This document shows positions 1 through 12,676 of a DNA stretch of 64,000 nt, piece after piece. Under the pieces are notes generated by a model that did not search any database, was not told where the DNA came from, and saw nothing but the letters and a program-made list of their open reading frames with translations. Positions within the stretch are counted from its first letter, which is position 1, and each line of letters begins with the position of its first letter. The stretch is taken from positions 447,001 to 511,000 of the forward strand of contig JAAOOA010000093.1 of assembly GCA_012861695.1 (NCBI GenBank). The letters are read 5' to 3'. Both the position numbers and the translations under genes were made by a program. The stretch comes from Trematomus loennbergii (taxonomy: Eukaryota; Chordata; Actinopteri; Perciformes; Nototheniidae).

Positions 1-1527
1 GAAATTCCTTGTTTTTACCCAAGTAATCGACCACTGAAGTTCTACCTGCACACATGTCACTCCGAGCCGAACACAGGTTGTTCTTGTTGAGAAATGCCAG
101 CTTTCTTCAGCGGGCAAAGATAAGATAAGTTGGTCGAACTTGTCTTCCCTGATTGCGGTTGGCTGGAGGATTGATGTTCTGGGACAGACAATTTATCCAA
201 CGAGTTCATGCCAAGAACAGGAGCTCTTGCGATCAGCCGCAAGAATTAGCCTGAGATGCTATTAAAGGAGACACTAATCCAGGCTGCACTTGACCACACA
301 TCCAGCGCTCACCCATCATGGTGCTTAGATAAACTAACCACAAGGTCAGGGCTGCAGTAAAACACCACAGAGAGCCGAGGAGAGACTCACTCTGACGCAA
401 AGTGCTCCTGAAGTCTCTGCGTGCCGTTTGAATCGTACAGGCGTGTTGCAACGTTACCTTTGAGAGCTCTGTATCCTCTCGGCTAGAGGCCTCCCCTTGT
501 TTCTTTTCTAATAACTTGTGTTTTCTAGAACGGCTATAAAACTTTAAAATTACAAAAAATACTCAAAAGTTGCTTCCTGCTGCTTTCAGCTCATGTTCTG
601 CAATTGTGTGTTTTTGATGCTACATGCAGTTAGTTTGCTCTCCTCCTCTCTTCATGTGTTCCCCCTTCCTTCATGTCTTGATGGGAGTTCCGCCGAAGCG
701 AACTTAAGCAGATGTTCTTCCTGCTGAAAAAAAAAAAAATCAATTCCACCGCCGGTGCAAGGATGTGATCACGCTTCACGCCGAATATAAACCTGTCTCC
801 CACTTGACAATTTGGTTCTAATTAAACTCTTTATGCACGCCATATTTTCAGTTGGAAGGCATCACTTTGGTGTATGCTTTCTTACGAGATGTTCCCTCCT
901 TTGGCGTCGTCAATTATGCCATATTGCTAGATTTGGTTGAGCGACAAGTAGGCATGAAGCATTGCCCTCAAAACCAATGACAAAACACGGAAACACGTAA
1001 TATAGCTGACAGGCTTGTCTTCACTAACTGTAACGAGAGGCTGCATAGTTTAGTATATATCGTCACGTAACCGTCTGCCACCCTCGCTGAATCAAAAGAG
1101 CAGATGCAGCCTGCGCTATCACCCGTTATCAAGCGAGTGCTGTGAAATACCATCATTTGAGCCAATTTGAAAACACCCAGTTCACTGTTTGGCAGTTTTG
1201 CAGTGTTCCCATTTCAGCTCCAGCCTTTTTCCATAATGCCTCTCGCATTTGAGCTCGTTCTGTAGCAGCCGATACATATGCACGATGTTAAAAAACTGAC
1301 ACGGATATTGACATAAGAGGGTTACAAAGCCTCAAGAGGTATGAGACAGTGTTCTTGTTGTTGCTTTGACCTGTGGAGAGCCATCTCTTCATCCTGCCGG
1401 TCTCTCAGGTCCTGAAGTCTCTCGGAGCCAAGGCTGCCCCTGACTCATCGCTCTTACACTGGCCTCGCAGACATACCACCACACTGCCATTTGTCTGCTT
1501 TTTTTGGTCCCTTCTGACAGCATGTCA

Positions 1528-1558
<31 letters not shown>

Positions 1559-1825
1559 CGCTTTGATTCTTCGCTTTCAGAAAGACAGATAGAGATATAT
1601 AGATAATCTGACAAGCAGAGAAAGAGATGGGCGGGGGGAGATAGAGAGAAAGAGGGGAGAGCGAGGCGAGTAATGCGTTTTGGTGGGTTTATCTGATTTG
1701 TGTGTTGGTGTGTGCTACATGTTTTGCTTGTTTTTCAATATAAGCGTCTCTCTGACTGTTGCGCATCTATCGCTCTTGTCTCATGATCCCCCTCATCCCC
1801 TCTCTTTTTCTCTCCCGTTCCCTAG
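1..1825 (+). other. Intron 1 (3' part)
   Basis: This is the intron upstream of exon 2. It is mostly unique-looking, AT-rich sequence in which I see no exon, promoter or recognisable repeat. A short (TG)n array lies at about 1528-1555, followed by a purine-rich stretch (1610-1665). No signal-peptide exon is visible, so the gene start is outside the window. Confidence 0.6.
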
Positions 1826-1975
1826 ACGACGACCCCATGCAGCCGGTGACCTCTGATGAAACGGTGTCCGTGGGGGGGACGGTGACACTGACCTGCCGAG
1901 TGGCCGAGAGCGATAACTCCTCTCTGCAGTGGTCCAACACCGCTCAGCAGACCCTGTACTTCGGAGCGAAGAGAG
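1826..1975 (+). CDS. cadm3: CADM3-like exon 2: first half of Ig V domain
   Basis: This 150-bp exon has phase 1 at both ends, the acceptor ...ccctag and the donor GAGAG|gtaag. It encodes about 50 residues, including TSDETVSVGGTVTLTCRV with the first Ig cysteine, an N-glycosylation sequon (NSS) directly before LQWSN, and QQTLYFGAKR. In CADM proteins this half of the V domain carries the homophilic and heterophilic adhesion surface. The frame is intact. The acceptor is preceded by a strong pyrimidine tract (about 1785-1823). The likeness is to CADM3 and CADM2 rather than CADM1 or CADM4, which lack SLQWSN. The preceding exon (signal peptide) is not seen in positions 1-1825. Confidence 0.9.
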
Positions 1976-3772
1976 GTAAGAGGCAGAGGAGGAACAAGTA
2001 CTCAGCACTTCTACTTTGTCGCGCAGGTTTTACCCCTCAAGTATTAAACTAAATGTGGGCGCCAGAGAGAAGGATATTTTATATGAATCTGTCCAAAATA
2101 AGGAAAGGTTAATTTGAAGAAACAGATGGAGGGACCTAGGTACACAAATCAAATAGTTAATCAATTTGTTATCAAAGTAAAATGTTTGTATTTGAACCAG
2201 AATTATAATCAATACATCACAAAACCAAATCAATTAAACCTGACAGATGCAAACACAAAATATGTCATTTAAAATAAATAAACATAAATTGAAGTAAAAG
2301 TAGAAATACCAGAAAGTAGGAATACTCTTTAGTTTGTGAATTGAGTCCATGAGTGACTAAAGTCTTATTTCATTGCTGATTATTTTTTATATCATTTAAC
2401 AAAATCTGCAAATATTAAGGTATTAAATAAATGCAGTAGGAGTAAAAGTACATGATTAGAAGTATTGTGTACTTTAAAAAAGTAGCATAAACATGGAGCT
2501 ACTCATGTAAAGTACAAGTACAGTGCGTAAGTACAGTACTTGAGTACTACTTGAGTAAGTCACTTTACACCAGTGGTAAGAGGGAGGGAGGGATGGAGAG
2601 AGACAAGAACAAAAAATGAAAGTGTCAAAAACAAGCGTATATCCTGAGAAATACAACCAAATAGGAGTAAATTAGTTCGCCAAAGATGTTTCGAAGAACA
2701 CATAAACGCTGCTTAAGTCATGTTCACTCAGCCATGTTTATTCCAGTCCCGGGAAGTGTGACATTTCTATACCGCGGGGATGTTTAAGGGTTGGGTAGCG
2801 GGGTGTATTAAGTATTTCAGTGCCACATTAGCTGCTGTTATCACAAGGGAAAGACCATGTAGAGGCTACTTTCACACAACGCTTACTGATGTAGTTACAC
2901 TAAAGATTATCTATGCATTCTCGAGAGATGGATGCATTTACAACTGTTTCAACATCTGGCGAGAATACTTCATGAGGAATTAGAATTGAGCTTGAATGCC
3001 TCTCGGATGCAATTAGACTTTTAATGACTTTTTGACGAGCTACAGCTATCCAGTCTCCCCACGATGCATGAAGTAATTACATATAAACATAGTCTATGTT
3101 AATAAAAAAGGCATCATGTTTTCTTTAAAAAAAATATTTGCAAGTGCACACCCGTTCCATGTGAATGTTATTTCTAAGGAGACATAAGGATGTTGTTGCT
3201 CTATTTACAGTAATCTTTGTTGAACAAGGCACTAATAACAACGCGCTGGGTCAAAAGCTTTGTTCAGGAGAAAAAAGCCCCAAGCAAAGAAAGCAAGCAA
3301 CGTGTAATATTGCATGGTGCCAACATTGCACAACAACAACTGAAAACAAAGGGATGAAAACAAACCTGAGAGTCGGATGGGCTCAAGTGCGTGAATGTGT
3401 CCAATTCAAACAGCTCCTTTTAAACATAAACTGCCCCATTATTCAATTTTGTGCACCATGACGGGCCAACTGTCTTTCAATGATATTTTGAAACAAGAGA
3501 CTTCCTGCTCCTCGGTCCAATGTTCCAACATCGCATAGCAAACCCTGTATTTTGAAATGAAAAACAGAAGTGAGAAGGATGACTAAATGTGACACTGTAA
3601 ATAAGATCTGACATTATAAAGATGGTGCTTTGGTGCTAATTATTACTTTTGACTGGGTTGGCTCAAACCCAGGGTTTAAAAATGGTGAAAGAAAAAGCAG
3701 CCAGTTTGAATATAAAGACAGAGACATGAAAAGGACGTTTCCTTTTTCATGTGACATCCCCAAACCGAGTAT

Positions 3773-4101
3773 TTAAAGGGGGACTACAGTATTATGCAAT
3801 TTGGTTTTCCCTTTCCTGTAGTTTGTTATCTAAAACCCCCGTGTTCCCTCCGCCCCGCATAACAGGGTGACATCACCTTGTAACACTCACACTTCTATTG
3901 ACTGGCACTCCAACACACTGTACGTGAAAGGCTAAGGGGCGGGACATCTCTAAGCGCTTGACCAATCAGAGCAGACTGGGCTCTGGTTTCCGACAGACGG
4001 TGAAAAGAAGGAGCTTTTTGAACATTAAAGCATGGAGACATGTCACAGGCATCAAATACACATATGAACCTGAACATGAGCAGAAGAAGGCCCCTTTCAA
4101 A
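3773..4101. mobile_element. Miniature inverted-repeat element (GGGCCTATTATGC family)
   Basis: The copy starts TTAAAGGGGGACTACAGTA and ends near GAAGGCCCCTTTC. Inside it shares CCAATCAGAGCAGACTGGGC and GGGGCGGGACATCTCTAAGC with the copies at 35663-36730 and 49931-50909. It is noncoding, and the small open frames in it are chance. Confidence 0.65.
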
Positions 4102-4189
4102 TCTATTCATTTAAAGAAATTGTTAACTCCAACTTGTTCTAGTTTTCCAACTTAGTCTCAGCCAACAGACTTGTTACTTGGGATTGAAA

Positions 4190-5100
4190 ATAGGAGAGAG
4201 TGGGACAGATGGAAGAAAGGAGGGGTGGGAGTGTTAAAGACTGAGAGACAAGAGTGCTGATGGGGACAGAAAGACTCCCTTGTGCACAAATGCAACACTT
4301 AACAGCAGAAGTGAAGTGATAGAGGGATGGAGTCAGCAATAGGCGAGAGCAGAGAAGGATACTGGCCGAGAAGTTTCATCGCTGAGGGCCAACATTTTGC
4401 AACAGACAATTGTGAGAACAGAGAGGCGAGAGAGAATGAGGGAGACAGGGGGTGAGGAGGGACAAATGGTGAGATCAGTCTTCACTCCAGATGGAGCTTC
4501 AACTGCGGTAGAGAGGCAGGAAATAGAAAGTGTGGCTGTTCGCTGCAATGATAGAACACTTAGAGGCCGACCTGCACTTTGGGAGGGAATTGAGAAGAGT
4601 ATTGGAGGAGGGAGGGAGGGTATTGGGAGAAAATTGGAGGAGGAGGAGGAGGCGGTGGGGGGGGGGTGAGATGGAGCAGAAACTCCCCACTGCAGTGGAC
4701 CAACAAGCACAGCAGATGCTCCACTTTGAAAAGTAGAGAGTTTGGAGACAGAGAAGGGAAAGGAAGATGACGGGAGCTTCATCCATATCTTCTTTTCAAA
4801 GTGCAGCAGATGGAGAGGGGAAACAAGAGAGGGGGAAACAAGAGAGGGGGAAACAAGAGAGAGGGGAAACAAGAGAGGGGGATGAAGATCTTGTCTTTTG
4901 ATGAGATAGGAGGCACATAGATAGAGGAGGATGAGATGTGTGTACATTAGGAAAACTAGTGATTAAGGGCAGATAGGGAGGAAGAAGGAGAAGAGCAGTC
5001 CGTTTAGTTTGAAGCATGGGAAGCAGATGGAGAGCATGAAGGAAGGAGAAAGTAGAGATAGCCTTTCTGGCTTTAATAAGGTGTTGGAACGACAAAGAAA
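4190..5100 (+). repeat. Purine-rich strand-skewed tract
   Basis: About 0.9 kb of the plus strand is strongly G+A rich. It includes GGA/GAG runs at 4600-4670 and a short GAGGGGAAACAAGA tandem repeat at 4815-4880. Long pseudo-open frames on the opposite strand are a by-product of this composition. Confidence 0.6.
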
Positions 5101-6073
5101 AGCTGACAAGTATCATATCAGGATGATCACTGTGCATCATTTACAGTATTATTCTTCTTTATAGAAAACATGGGACTGGATTATGCTCTAAAGTGTTCAC
5201 ACAACTGAACCATGTTTTATCTTGAGCCCTAAATGTAACTATTTTTCTTTGGTTGACATTATGCCCAAACAAATAACTTGAGATCAAAGAATAATCATGC
5301 TTTAAAGAGAAAACACTTGAACTTGCATTCCCTCTTTTTTTTTGCGGCTGTTAGGCAGTCCAAAAAAAACAAAACTTGAGGGGCTTATTACGGGAAGTTA
5401 ACATTTGGCACGATCAAACAAAGCTGCTTGACTCTTTCTGTTAGTTTAACCGTTTATTATGAAACAGGGAATAATAGACAATCCAATCTGTAGTAGTAGT
5501 GACGGGCGATGGAAAATTAAATGGAAATTGCGGTATTATAGCGGTAGAAAAAGCAGTCAACAAAACAAATGTCACTTTCCAACTCACTCACACAGGTGAT
5601 TGCCGCCCAATGCCAATTATAAATGAAAATAGGACATAATACAAATAAAAACACTGAGACCTATAATTTGGCTCCTACACGCGGTAAACACAAAGCTGAC
5701 ATCACTTTAGAACATTTTGGCCACCTGTTACACAAACATCAACAACATTATCCATTCAAATGATGAATGACAGTCCTATATTTACTCCACTTTTATCTCT
5801 ATTTTGGTCTCCACCAGCTCCTCGGGTGAAAGACTGACTGATAGATGCTCCATTTTATTCCCCAGTTATTCTTTCACTTTGTCTGCCTGCTGTTGGGTGC
5901 CCAGCAGGTTGGGAACAGATGGGTTTGTGCAGTATTTCCCTGCCTTTTATTGCTGGAAACAGTAAAGTTTGCTCCATAGAGCTGAAAGAAACAGCAGAAC
6001 TGAGGGATAAATAAGACTCCTTTTCCAATTACAATTCATTAATTGTGACAATGTTGATTAGTGCCGCTTTCGA

Positions 6074-6561
6074 TTAAAGGGGACCTATCATGCAAAATGC
6101 ACTTTTGTACGTCTTTTATACATGAATATGTGTCCCCGGTGTTCCAGGGAACTCACCAAGTGTCAGAAAACACAACCCTCTCTATTTTCCTCCATACCCA
6201 AATCTCTAAAAAAGGGGCTGCAACGGATCTGATAAAAACTGATCCAGATTTGAACACTGTCCTGACGTCAGGACGGTGGCGCTACGGCTATTGGGCCAAC
6301 TCCACCAATCAGGAGGAGACAGCCACGGCCATTGCCGTTCGAAAGCGCTGGAGACGCTGTAGTACATATGCCAGGCCTGTAGATGGTGCTGTTCTCACTG
6401 AATCTGCCCTTACTAAAACAGAGCTAGAAATGGTCAAATTGAGCAAAATGAGGCATGGCTAAAATGCATGATCTGTTTGGTAGTATAAAGTATAAATATG
6501 CCTTATATAGGTATGGTCCTACACTATATTATTCAAATATAGCATGATAGGTCCACTTTAA
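6074..6561. mobile_element. TTAA-flanked miniature transposon, copy 1 (488 bp)
   Basis: TTAA bounds the element at 6074-6077 and 6558-6561. Its ends are inverted repeats (AAAGGGGACCTATCATGC, and the complement of AAAGTGGACCTATCATGC at the far end). The same element lies in the opposite orientation at 46014-46499. TTAA target duplication is the mark of piggyBac-type transposition. It encodes no transposase. Confidence 0.82.
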
Positions 6562-6603
6562 GGTAAAGATCATTGGCCATGGGTGAAATTTGATAATTGA
6601 CTA

Positions 6604-7023
6604 ACGGTACGTCCACACGGTTCCGTTGCGTGCTTCAACGGAGACGCTTCCCATTCACTTTGAATGGGGTGACGTCAAGCTTTGCCGAACTGCATTGTGG
6701 TTCCGTCGCTTTGCCTCCGTTGCTCGCTTCGAAAGTTGAGAAAAGTTCAACCTTTCAAGCTTCGACGGAAGCGCCAGCCAATCAAATCATATGCCAGTAC
6801 AAGCGCCAGCCAATCAAATCATATGCCAGTACAAGCGCCAGCCAATCAAATCATATGCCAGTACAAGCGCCAGCCAATCAAATCATATGCCAGTACAAGC
6901 TCTAGACAATCAAACCGCATGCTTGTGTGTCCGGGGCGGGAGATTAATGTGATTGGTTGTTGGTCCACGCCAGACACGCCCACCGGCAAGCTTCAACGCG
7001 ACGGAACCGTGTGGACGTACCGT
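6604..7023. mobile_element. Terminal-inverted-repeat element with internal 31-bp tandem repeat
   Basis: The ends ACGGTACGTCCACACGG and CCGTGTGGACGTACCGT are inverted repeats. An internal stretch (CCCATTCACTTTGAATGGGG, GTGACGTCA) is shared, inverted, with the element at 9511-10089, so the two are relatives. No clear target duplication is seen. Confidence 0.75.
6772..6905 (+). repeat. Four tandem copies of a ~31-bp unit
   Basis: The unit, containing GCCAGCCAATCAAATCATAT and GCCAGTACAA, is repeated four times, the last copy diverging. The same core (CAAATC with cat/GCCA neighbours) occurs once, inverted, in the related element near 9890. This suggests local expansion in this copy. Confidence 0.85.
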
Positions 7024-9510
7024 ATCACACAAATGTCGTTGTGATAGTTTTTAAAGCTGTTTAAAGTAGTAGTTTAGTTTAGAAAGGCATTTTAAAAAAC
7101 GTTCTGCTCTTTTGGGGAGAGATTAAACTTCGCCTACTCCTTCAAATGACCGTCCAAAATCAATCTTGCTCAGTAATTTACTGTTATTGTTCAGCCAAAA
7201 AGTGAAAGTCGAAGGAAGGACAGACGGATTAGAACGATGGTGGGATCTCAAAAGTGATGGGAAGAAAAAGTGAAAAAGAGTTCTTAAGTGATTCACTTTG
7301 CTCTATGATTGATGGAGATGGAGCAGCACATCTATGCCGTCGGCCAGTAAGCTCAGAGCAAAGGAGAGAAGAAAGAACGGGACGGGACAAATAAGGGATA
7401 GAAATAAGAGAGTTGATTGAAGAGCAGGAGAGGAGAGGATTTATGATTCCACACCACCAGCTGCTACACTGCACAGCATGAACAGGGCGTTGGAGAGTTG
7501 AAACATCAGAACAATGGATGGGAGCGGGGAGCAAGGGATGGACAAATAGCTGGAGTGGGAAGAAGAAGAAGAATCAAAAGATGAGTGACAACCCTTCACA
7601 GTGATGGCCTCCATACGGCAGACACTACTGAGAGATCAGAGATGGAGAATATAGAAGACAGAAAGACAGGAGAGGAATAACACGGACACAGATCTTTTTC
7701 TTTCTCATTACTTTTAACTTCATAAACAGGCAGCTTATTAACCAGAAAAATACACATTCATGGCCAATAAAGTGGGATGAAGAGAAGAGGAGGTGGGTAG
7801 AGATGCAGTGAGGAAACTAGATATAGTATAAAGACAGAGTGGAATATATTACATTATAGAGAGGAGGAATATACACATTATGCATTACAGGCAGAGAGGC
7901 CTTGGATTTAATTTATAAAAGTGTTTTTATCCACAAATATTGCAGAAAATGACGAAAAATCCAAGCCAAAGCTGTGATATATGAAATGTTGATGTGGCTG
8001 GTATAATCACAGGGTCACATCGATTCAATCTAATACTCTGTGGTACATTGAAAGCTCGAGATGTCGTTTATCATTATTCAGGCAGGGAGAGCCATTGATA
8101 TCAGTTTAATTTGACCCTGCTTTGCAAAGATGAGGTGCGATACAGAGACAGGGAGGAGGAGGAGGGAACACCGTGTGGGCGCACTTTAAGTAACTTCTTT
8201 TATTTTGACATAGAAGTGAATAAAAAAGATTTCAAATGAAGAAAGAAAGTAGAGGGAAGAAGCTGAAACACCAGCCTGCTTCCAGTGGAGCAGAGCTAAT
8301 GAGAGTTTTGGAACTATAACTGCCTAGATAAGGATAAAGCCAAACCGGAAATTAATTGTTAAGGGACACAAAGCCCAGTTGTGTTTATTAAACCAGATAC
8401 AATGAAAAAAAAACCACATTTTACAGTTAATCCTGTCCTGTATTAATCTGAGCGTGAACGTTTTAGAGCAAACAGAACCTGTCATTCCACGGCGAAAACA
8501 AACGATCTGATAACCGTACGGAATATTTTAATACGTTTAATGCCCTTAATTTATTTTAAGACCCTTTTAAAGACCCACAGATACCCCGAAGGGACAGAGT
8601 GGAGTGTATTGGGGGAGAAACAAAGATCCAGTGCTGCTAATAGAAGAGATTAGACAGCTAGGAAAGCACAAAACAGATGGGTTCCTACATTAATGCTAGA
8701 CTACAGGGAGACAGCGAGAGATAAAGAGGTGGACATGAAGGAGATAAAGCCGGGCGGAGACACAGAAACTTTTAAATAGAGACAAAGAAAAGGAAACAAA
8801 CAAGGACATTAGATTTACTGTTTCTCTTATCCAAGACTTCTTCCTCAGTAAAATGAGTCAGTACATTTTATTAATATTTAAGAGTGGGCTTAGATTCCAC
8901 TTAACATCGTGGTTGAACTTCATACTCATCACGACCAGCGTAATAGTTTGGAAACCACACACAAAGCTGAGTGAGTGCTGCCTAGAAATGAAATAAAGCC
9001 ATGAGCATACTGACAGACACTTCTCATTTTTATTCTTCACTTTGAGACTCTGGCTCACGAGGAACGCTCTAAGCAACCCTGATTATTTTCATGAGTAGTC
9101 GTTTTGTCTATAAGATGTCACAAAATAGTGAAGAATGTCCGGCGCAATTTCCCAGGGCACAACATGATGGCTTCTTATTCCTCAATTCGATCTAACAGAA
9201 GTCCAAATCGAGAAGCTATTCGGTTTATTCTGCAAAAGACAGAGAAAAGCAGGAAATAGTTTGGCAAGAAAACCATGAAGGATGAATAAAATAGTTCCAA
9301 TTCTCTGTTGGTTAAGTCATCAGATAATCTACTGATCATTTCATCTGCGTTATACTTTAATATCTTATTCCTATCATCTTTTTACACTTTAATCTCTTTT
9401 AACTACATTTGCTTGAATGCTATTGTGCTGCATATATGTATTGTTGAGTTACAGACAGTTTTATACTTTAAGATAATATTTGTTATTGCATTTATCAATA
9501 ACAAACCCTA

Positions 9511-10089
9511 ACGGCCCGTCCACACAGCAGCGTTAAAAAAATCTTGGAGGGGCGTATCTGAAGCTTGGGGATTTTTTGCGAGCAAGGCACCAACAACCAA
9601 TCACATGATTCTCCCGCCCCCGACATACGAAGCAAAAAAGCCCGAAGTAAAATGGATATAAACTCCCCAAACAGGCGAAAACCTACCACTGTCTCTGCCA
9701 CCTCCCTCCATGCCTCCGGTTTATATCCCGGTAGGTAAATAGGGACTGGTCATAAAGCACCGGGTGATTCCCTACCGCTAATTTCTCCTCCATGTTTTGG
9801 AATATGAGGAAATGACCTGCGGTATGTCTCTCCCAGCATACACGCCGTTTGATTGGCTAGCGCTTGAACTGTCAGATTTGCATAAACAGGATTTGATTGG
9901 CTGACGCTTCCACCTCAGCTTCAAAAGTTGAACATTGCTCAACTTTGAATCCTGAAAATCCTGAAAATCTCCGCTCTGCTGCCCACAATGCAGTTCGGCG
10001 AAAAGTGAGGCAAAGTGACGTCACCCCATTCAAAGTGAATGGGCAGAAGCATTCCAAGATTTTTTAACGCTGCTGTGTGGACGGTCCGT
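9511..10089. mobile_element. Terminal-inverted-repeat element (579 bp), hAT-like
   Basis: The ends ACGG(C)CCGTCCACACAGCAGC and its complement GCTGCTGTGTGGACGGTCCGT flank the element. The flanking AACCCTA at 9504-9510 and 10090-10096 looks like a 7-8 bp target duplication. The element is related to 6604-7023. It is followed by three CCCTAA units (10090-10107), so the duplication call could be blurred by that short repeat. Confidence 0.72.
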
Positions 10090-11706
10090 AACCCTAACCC
10101 TAACCCTTTACCTTGGCTAACGCTATATGCCAATCAACTAGTGGGCCCAAAACGTAATTATAAACCCAAACTTAAAATGTGAATTTACATCTACGCGGAT
10201 GCTTGAGATACATTTGTTTCTTTAATTTTATTCAGTTGGCATATACTGTGAAGTGGAAAATGTCTGACCTGATGTTATATAATTTACATACATCTTGGCA
10301 AACTAACAGTAGAGGTGGGATGTACTTTCCCAACTCAAGCGAAGTCAAACTCTTACACCAACGCCCTCTCAAAACAGTTACATAAAATGAACATATTCTC
10401 TGAAATGCATAAAACATAATGTAGACGCAATAATATGAAAATGACTTTCCTCCAGTGTGAAAGGATTATGTGACAGTTGCACAAATTGGCTGCTGTATAT
10501 TCACTTGTTAGCTAACGATTACATTTCAGCCGGAGAAATAACGATGAATAAAGATATTTGTTTTGGTTCGATGCTCGTCACTAAAAAATTAAATCTTATG
10601 GGAGAACACACACTAAACTTTTGTTAATGATTGAGGAGATAAACTAAGGTTATAAAGCATGAAAAGAAAATGAATCTGCCCACTTAAAAACTTTCTTCAT
10701 TTCTCCTTTTGGTAAGCTGGGTTAATTCCATAACATGTAATGAGACCAAGCACACACAGTTCCTACAGTGTGTGTGCCGTTAAGTTTAATAAGAATACTC
10801 ACGATTTGAGGTTTTACAAACACAGTGCACACCAGAAAAAAAGGGCATTCATCCTTCAGTCAGGATATAATCTTATTTATTTGTCATGTGCGGTTTCCTT
10901 CCTTTCCTTAAAAGCACATAAGCAGACATCAGACAGGCTATCTGCCTCGGCACAGTTTAACAAAGTAAAGGCTCTCTGGTGATTTATTAACCATGTAAGA
11001 CGAGGAAGCTCTCGCCTAGAGTGAGTTTATTGAGTATGCAACGGTAGCTCTGGGGAAAACGACCGTAAGTTATAAATCATTTCATTAAAATACACACTGA
11101 GCACTTTTAAAGTTTAAGTGAGCACAAAAAATATGATATTTCCCACTCAGCCTCTCTGAGACAAACTGACAGTGACTGCTCACGACGCGAGGCAGTACTC
11201 CACATGCGAGGCGTGAGATGTTTTCTGACATTTTCTAGAAAAAAAAAGAGCTATTGATCCACATCCCATCAGTCAACGTTTCTTTGGTGTCTGGGAAGGC
11301 TCTCTGGAGAATGCATTAACAGCAACCATCACACAATTGAAAGACTCCAGGAGAGACTCTTGAAATCTAACACTTGAAAGAGGGCCTTTTCTACAGTTTC
11401 TCTGTGTGTCATCTGAACTCTTTATTTTTACAGGTGTGCTTAAAATAAACACGTATATGGTAGACAAGTGCACAGAGAAGAAAGAGACAAGAGTACAAAG
11501 AATTCAAAGTTAAAAATCCAATTTAGTTTTGAGGTTAATAAAGTAAATGCATAAAAAAAGATCTTCCCCTGTGATTCAGAAATGGCCTTTTTTAATAGAA
11601 GTAGAAATCAATACACCCAATATAAAACAGTGCAGACATGCAAACACCGGGATTATTATCATTGTAAACTATTATTTTTAATTGATATGAATAAAAACGT
11701 TGTAAC

Positions 11707-12070
11707 TTAAAGGTAGGGTATACGTAAGAATGGAGAAACCAGCTCGAGTGTGCTAGAATGAGAAAGTACGCAGCCACAGACTTCCTTACAGAGCCCTCCT
11801 CCAACACACACGAACGCGCACATGACCAATGAGGGCACGAGATAAGTGTGTGCACAGATGGAAGGCTGACAGGCAGGTAGGCCATCCAGTTATTTTAGCG
11901 GGGCTACAATAATTGGTCGTGCTTTTTACAGTACTACAGCTTCCACAGATTACATTTGTATGTATTTATTGTCAAAGCATTTAATATATTCATTGCTATC
12001 GGGATGTTAAGAGCATTCCATGGAATATAACAAAAAGTGTTTCTGAAGTTAATTACCTACCCACCTTTAA
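11707..12070 (-). mobile_element. TTAA-flanked element, GGTGGGGTAGGT family, copy 1 (inverted)
   Basis: TTAA lies at 11707-11710 and 12067-12070. The ends read AAAGGTAGGGTATACG and CCTACCCACCTTT. The body matches, in reverse, the copies at 15631, 19529 and 36257 (CTCATTGGTCATGTGCGC, ATTCCATGGAATATAACA). Confidence 0.85.
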
Positions 12071-12374
12071 TTGTCATAATGTAGGTCTCTTCACTTTTAC
12101 CTGGTCTTTACCTACTAGCTAACATATGGTAAAAAAGGCGCATTTTTTTAAATTATAAACTCAAAAACAGCAAGAATCATGCAAATACATTAGCTTTCAA
12201 TTAGCCAAACCATTTGAAGTGCTACAGCATTAGCTTCAAACAAACTTTCTTAGTAGTTGGCTTTTTTGGGCTCCCACCAAGAGTTAGATGAGATGATCGA
12301 TAAAGTGATGTCTTAACTAAAAAATGAAAGACTGAAGCTAGCTTTGTCCAAATGTACAAGTTCTGCCTTATAGT

Positions 12375-12676
12375 CAGGGCCGTCCCTGGCCAACTTGTGG
12401 CCCACGCAAAGTTATATGATGAGGCCCTCTGTGTCGCGAGCGTCGACGGGGGTTGGGGGTGCTAGTGGAGCCTCGCAACGGCGAAACTGTGGCACGCTTA
12501 GACGGTAGGTGCGCCGCATTTGCGCTTCAGATGAGGCTCCCTCCGCAAAATGAAGAACCCTCCGCAAGATGAGGCCCCCTCCGCAAGATGAGGCCCCCTC
12601 CGCAAGATGAGGCCCCCTCCGCAAGATGAGGCCCCACGCAGTCTGCGTGATCGGCCTGTAGGGAGGGGCGGCCCTG
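12375..12676. mobile_element. Short hAT-type element (302 bp) with 8-bp target duplication
   Basis: Terminal repeats CAGGGCCG and CGGCCCTG are flanked by a perfect 8-bp direct repeat CTTATAGT (12367-12374 and 12677-12684). An 8-bp duplication with CA(G)GG ends is characteristic of hAT transposons. The interior carries a ~19-bp GC-rich tandem repeat and no transposase frame. Confidence 0.88.
12531..12640 (+). repeat. ~19-bp tandem repeat (CCCCCTCCGCAAGATGAGG)
   Basis: Five to six near-identical copies lie inside the hAT-type element. They produce the long GC-rich pseudo-open frames seen on both strands here. Confidence 0.85.

Noticed and set aside
1..1825. Search for the signal-peptide exon and promoter of the CADM3-like gene
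   Set aside because: No open exon with a hydrophobic leader and a phase-1 donor is visible. The first intron of CADM genes is usually very long.
4333..4947. Minus-strand open frame of 204 residues
   Set aside because: It lies in a purine-rich tract where stops are rare on the opposite strand. Low-complexity product with no recognisable domain.
10090..10107. CCCTAA repeated three times, telomere-like
   Set aside because: Only about three units, next to a transposon end. Too short to be an interstitial telomeric array of note.
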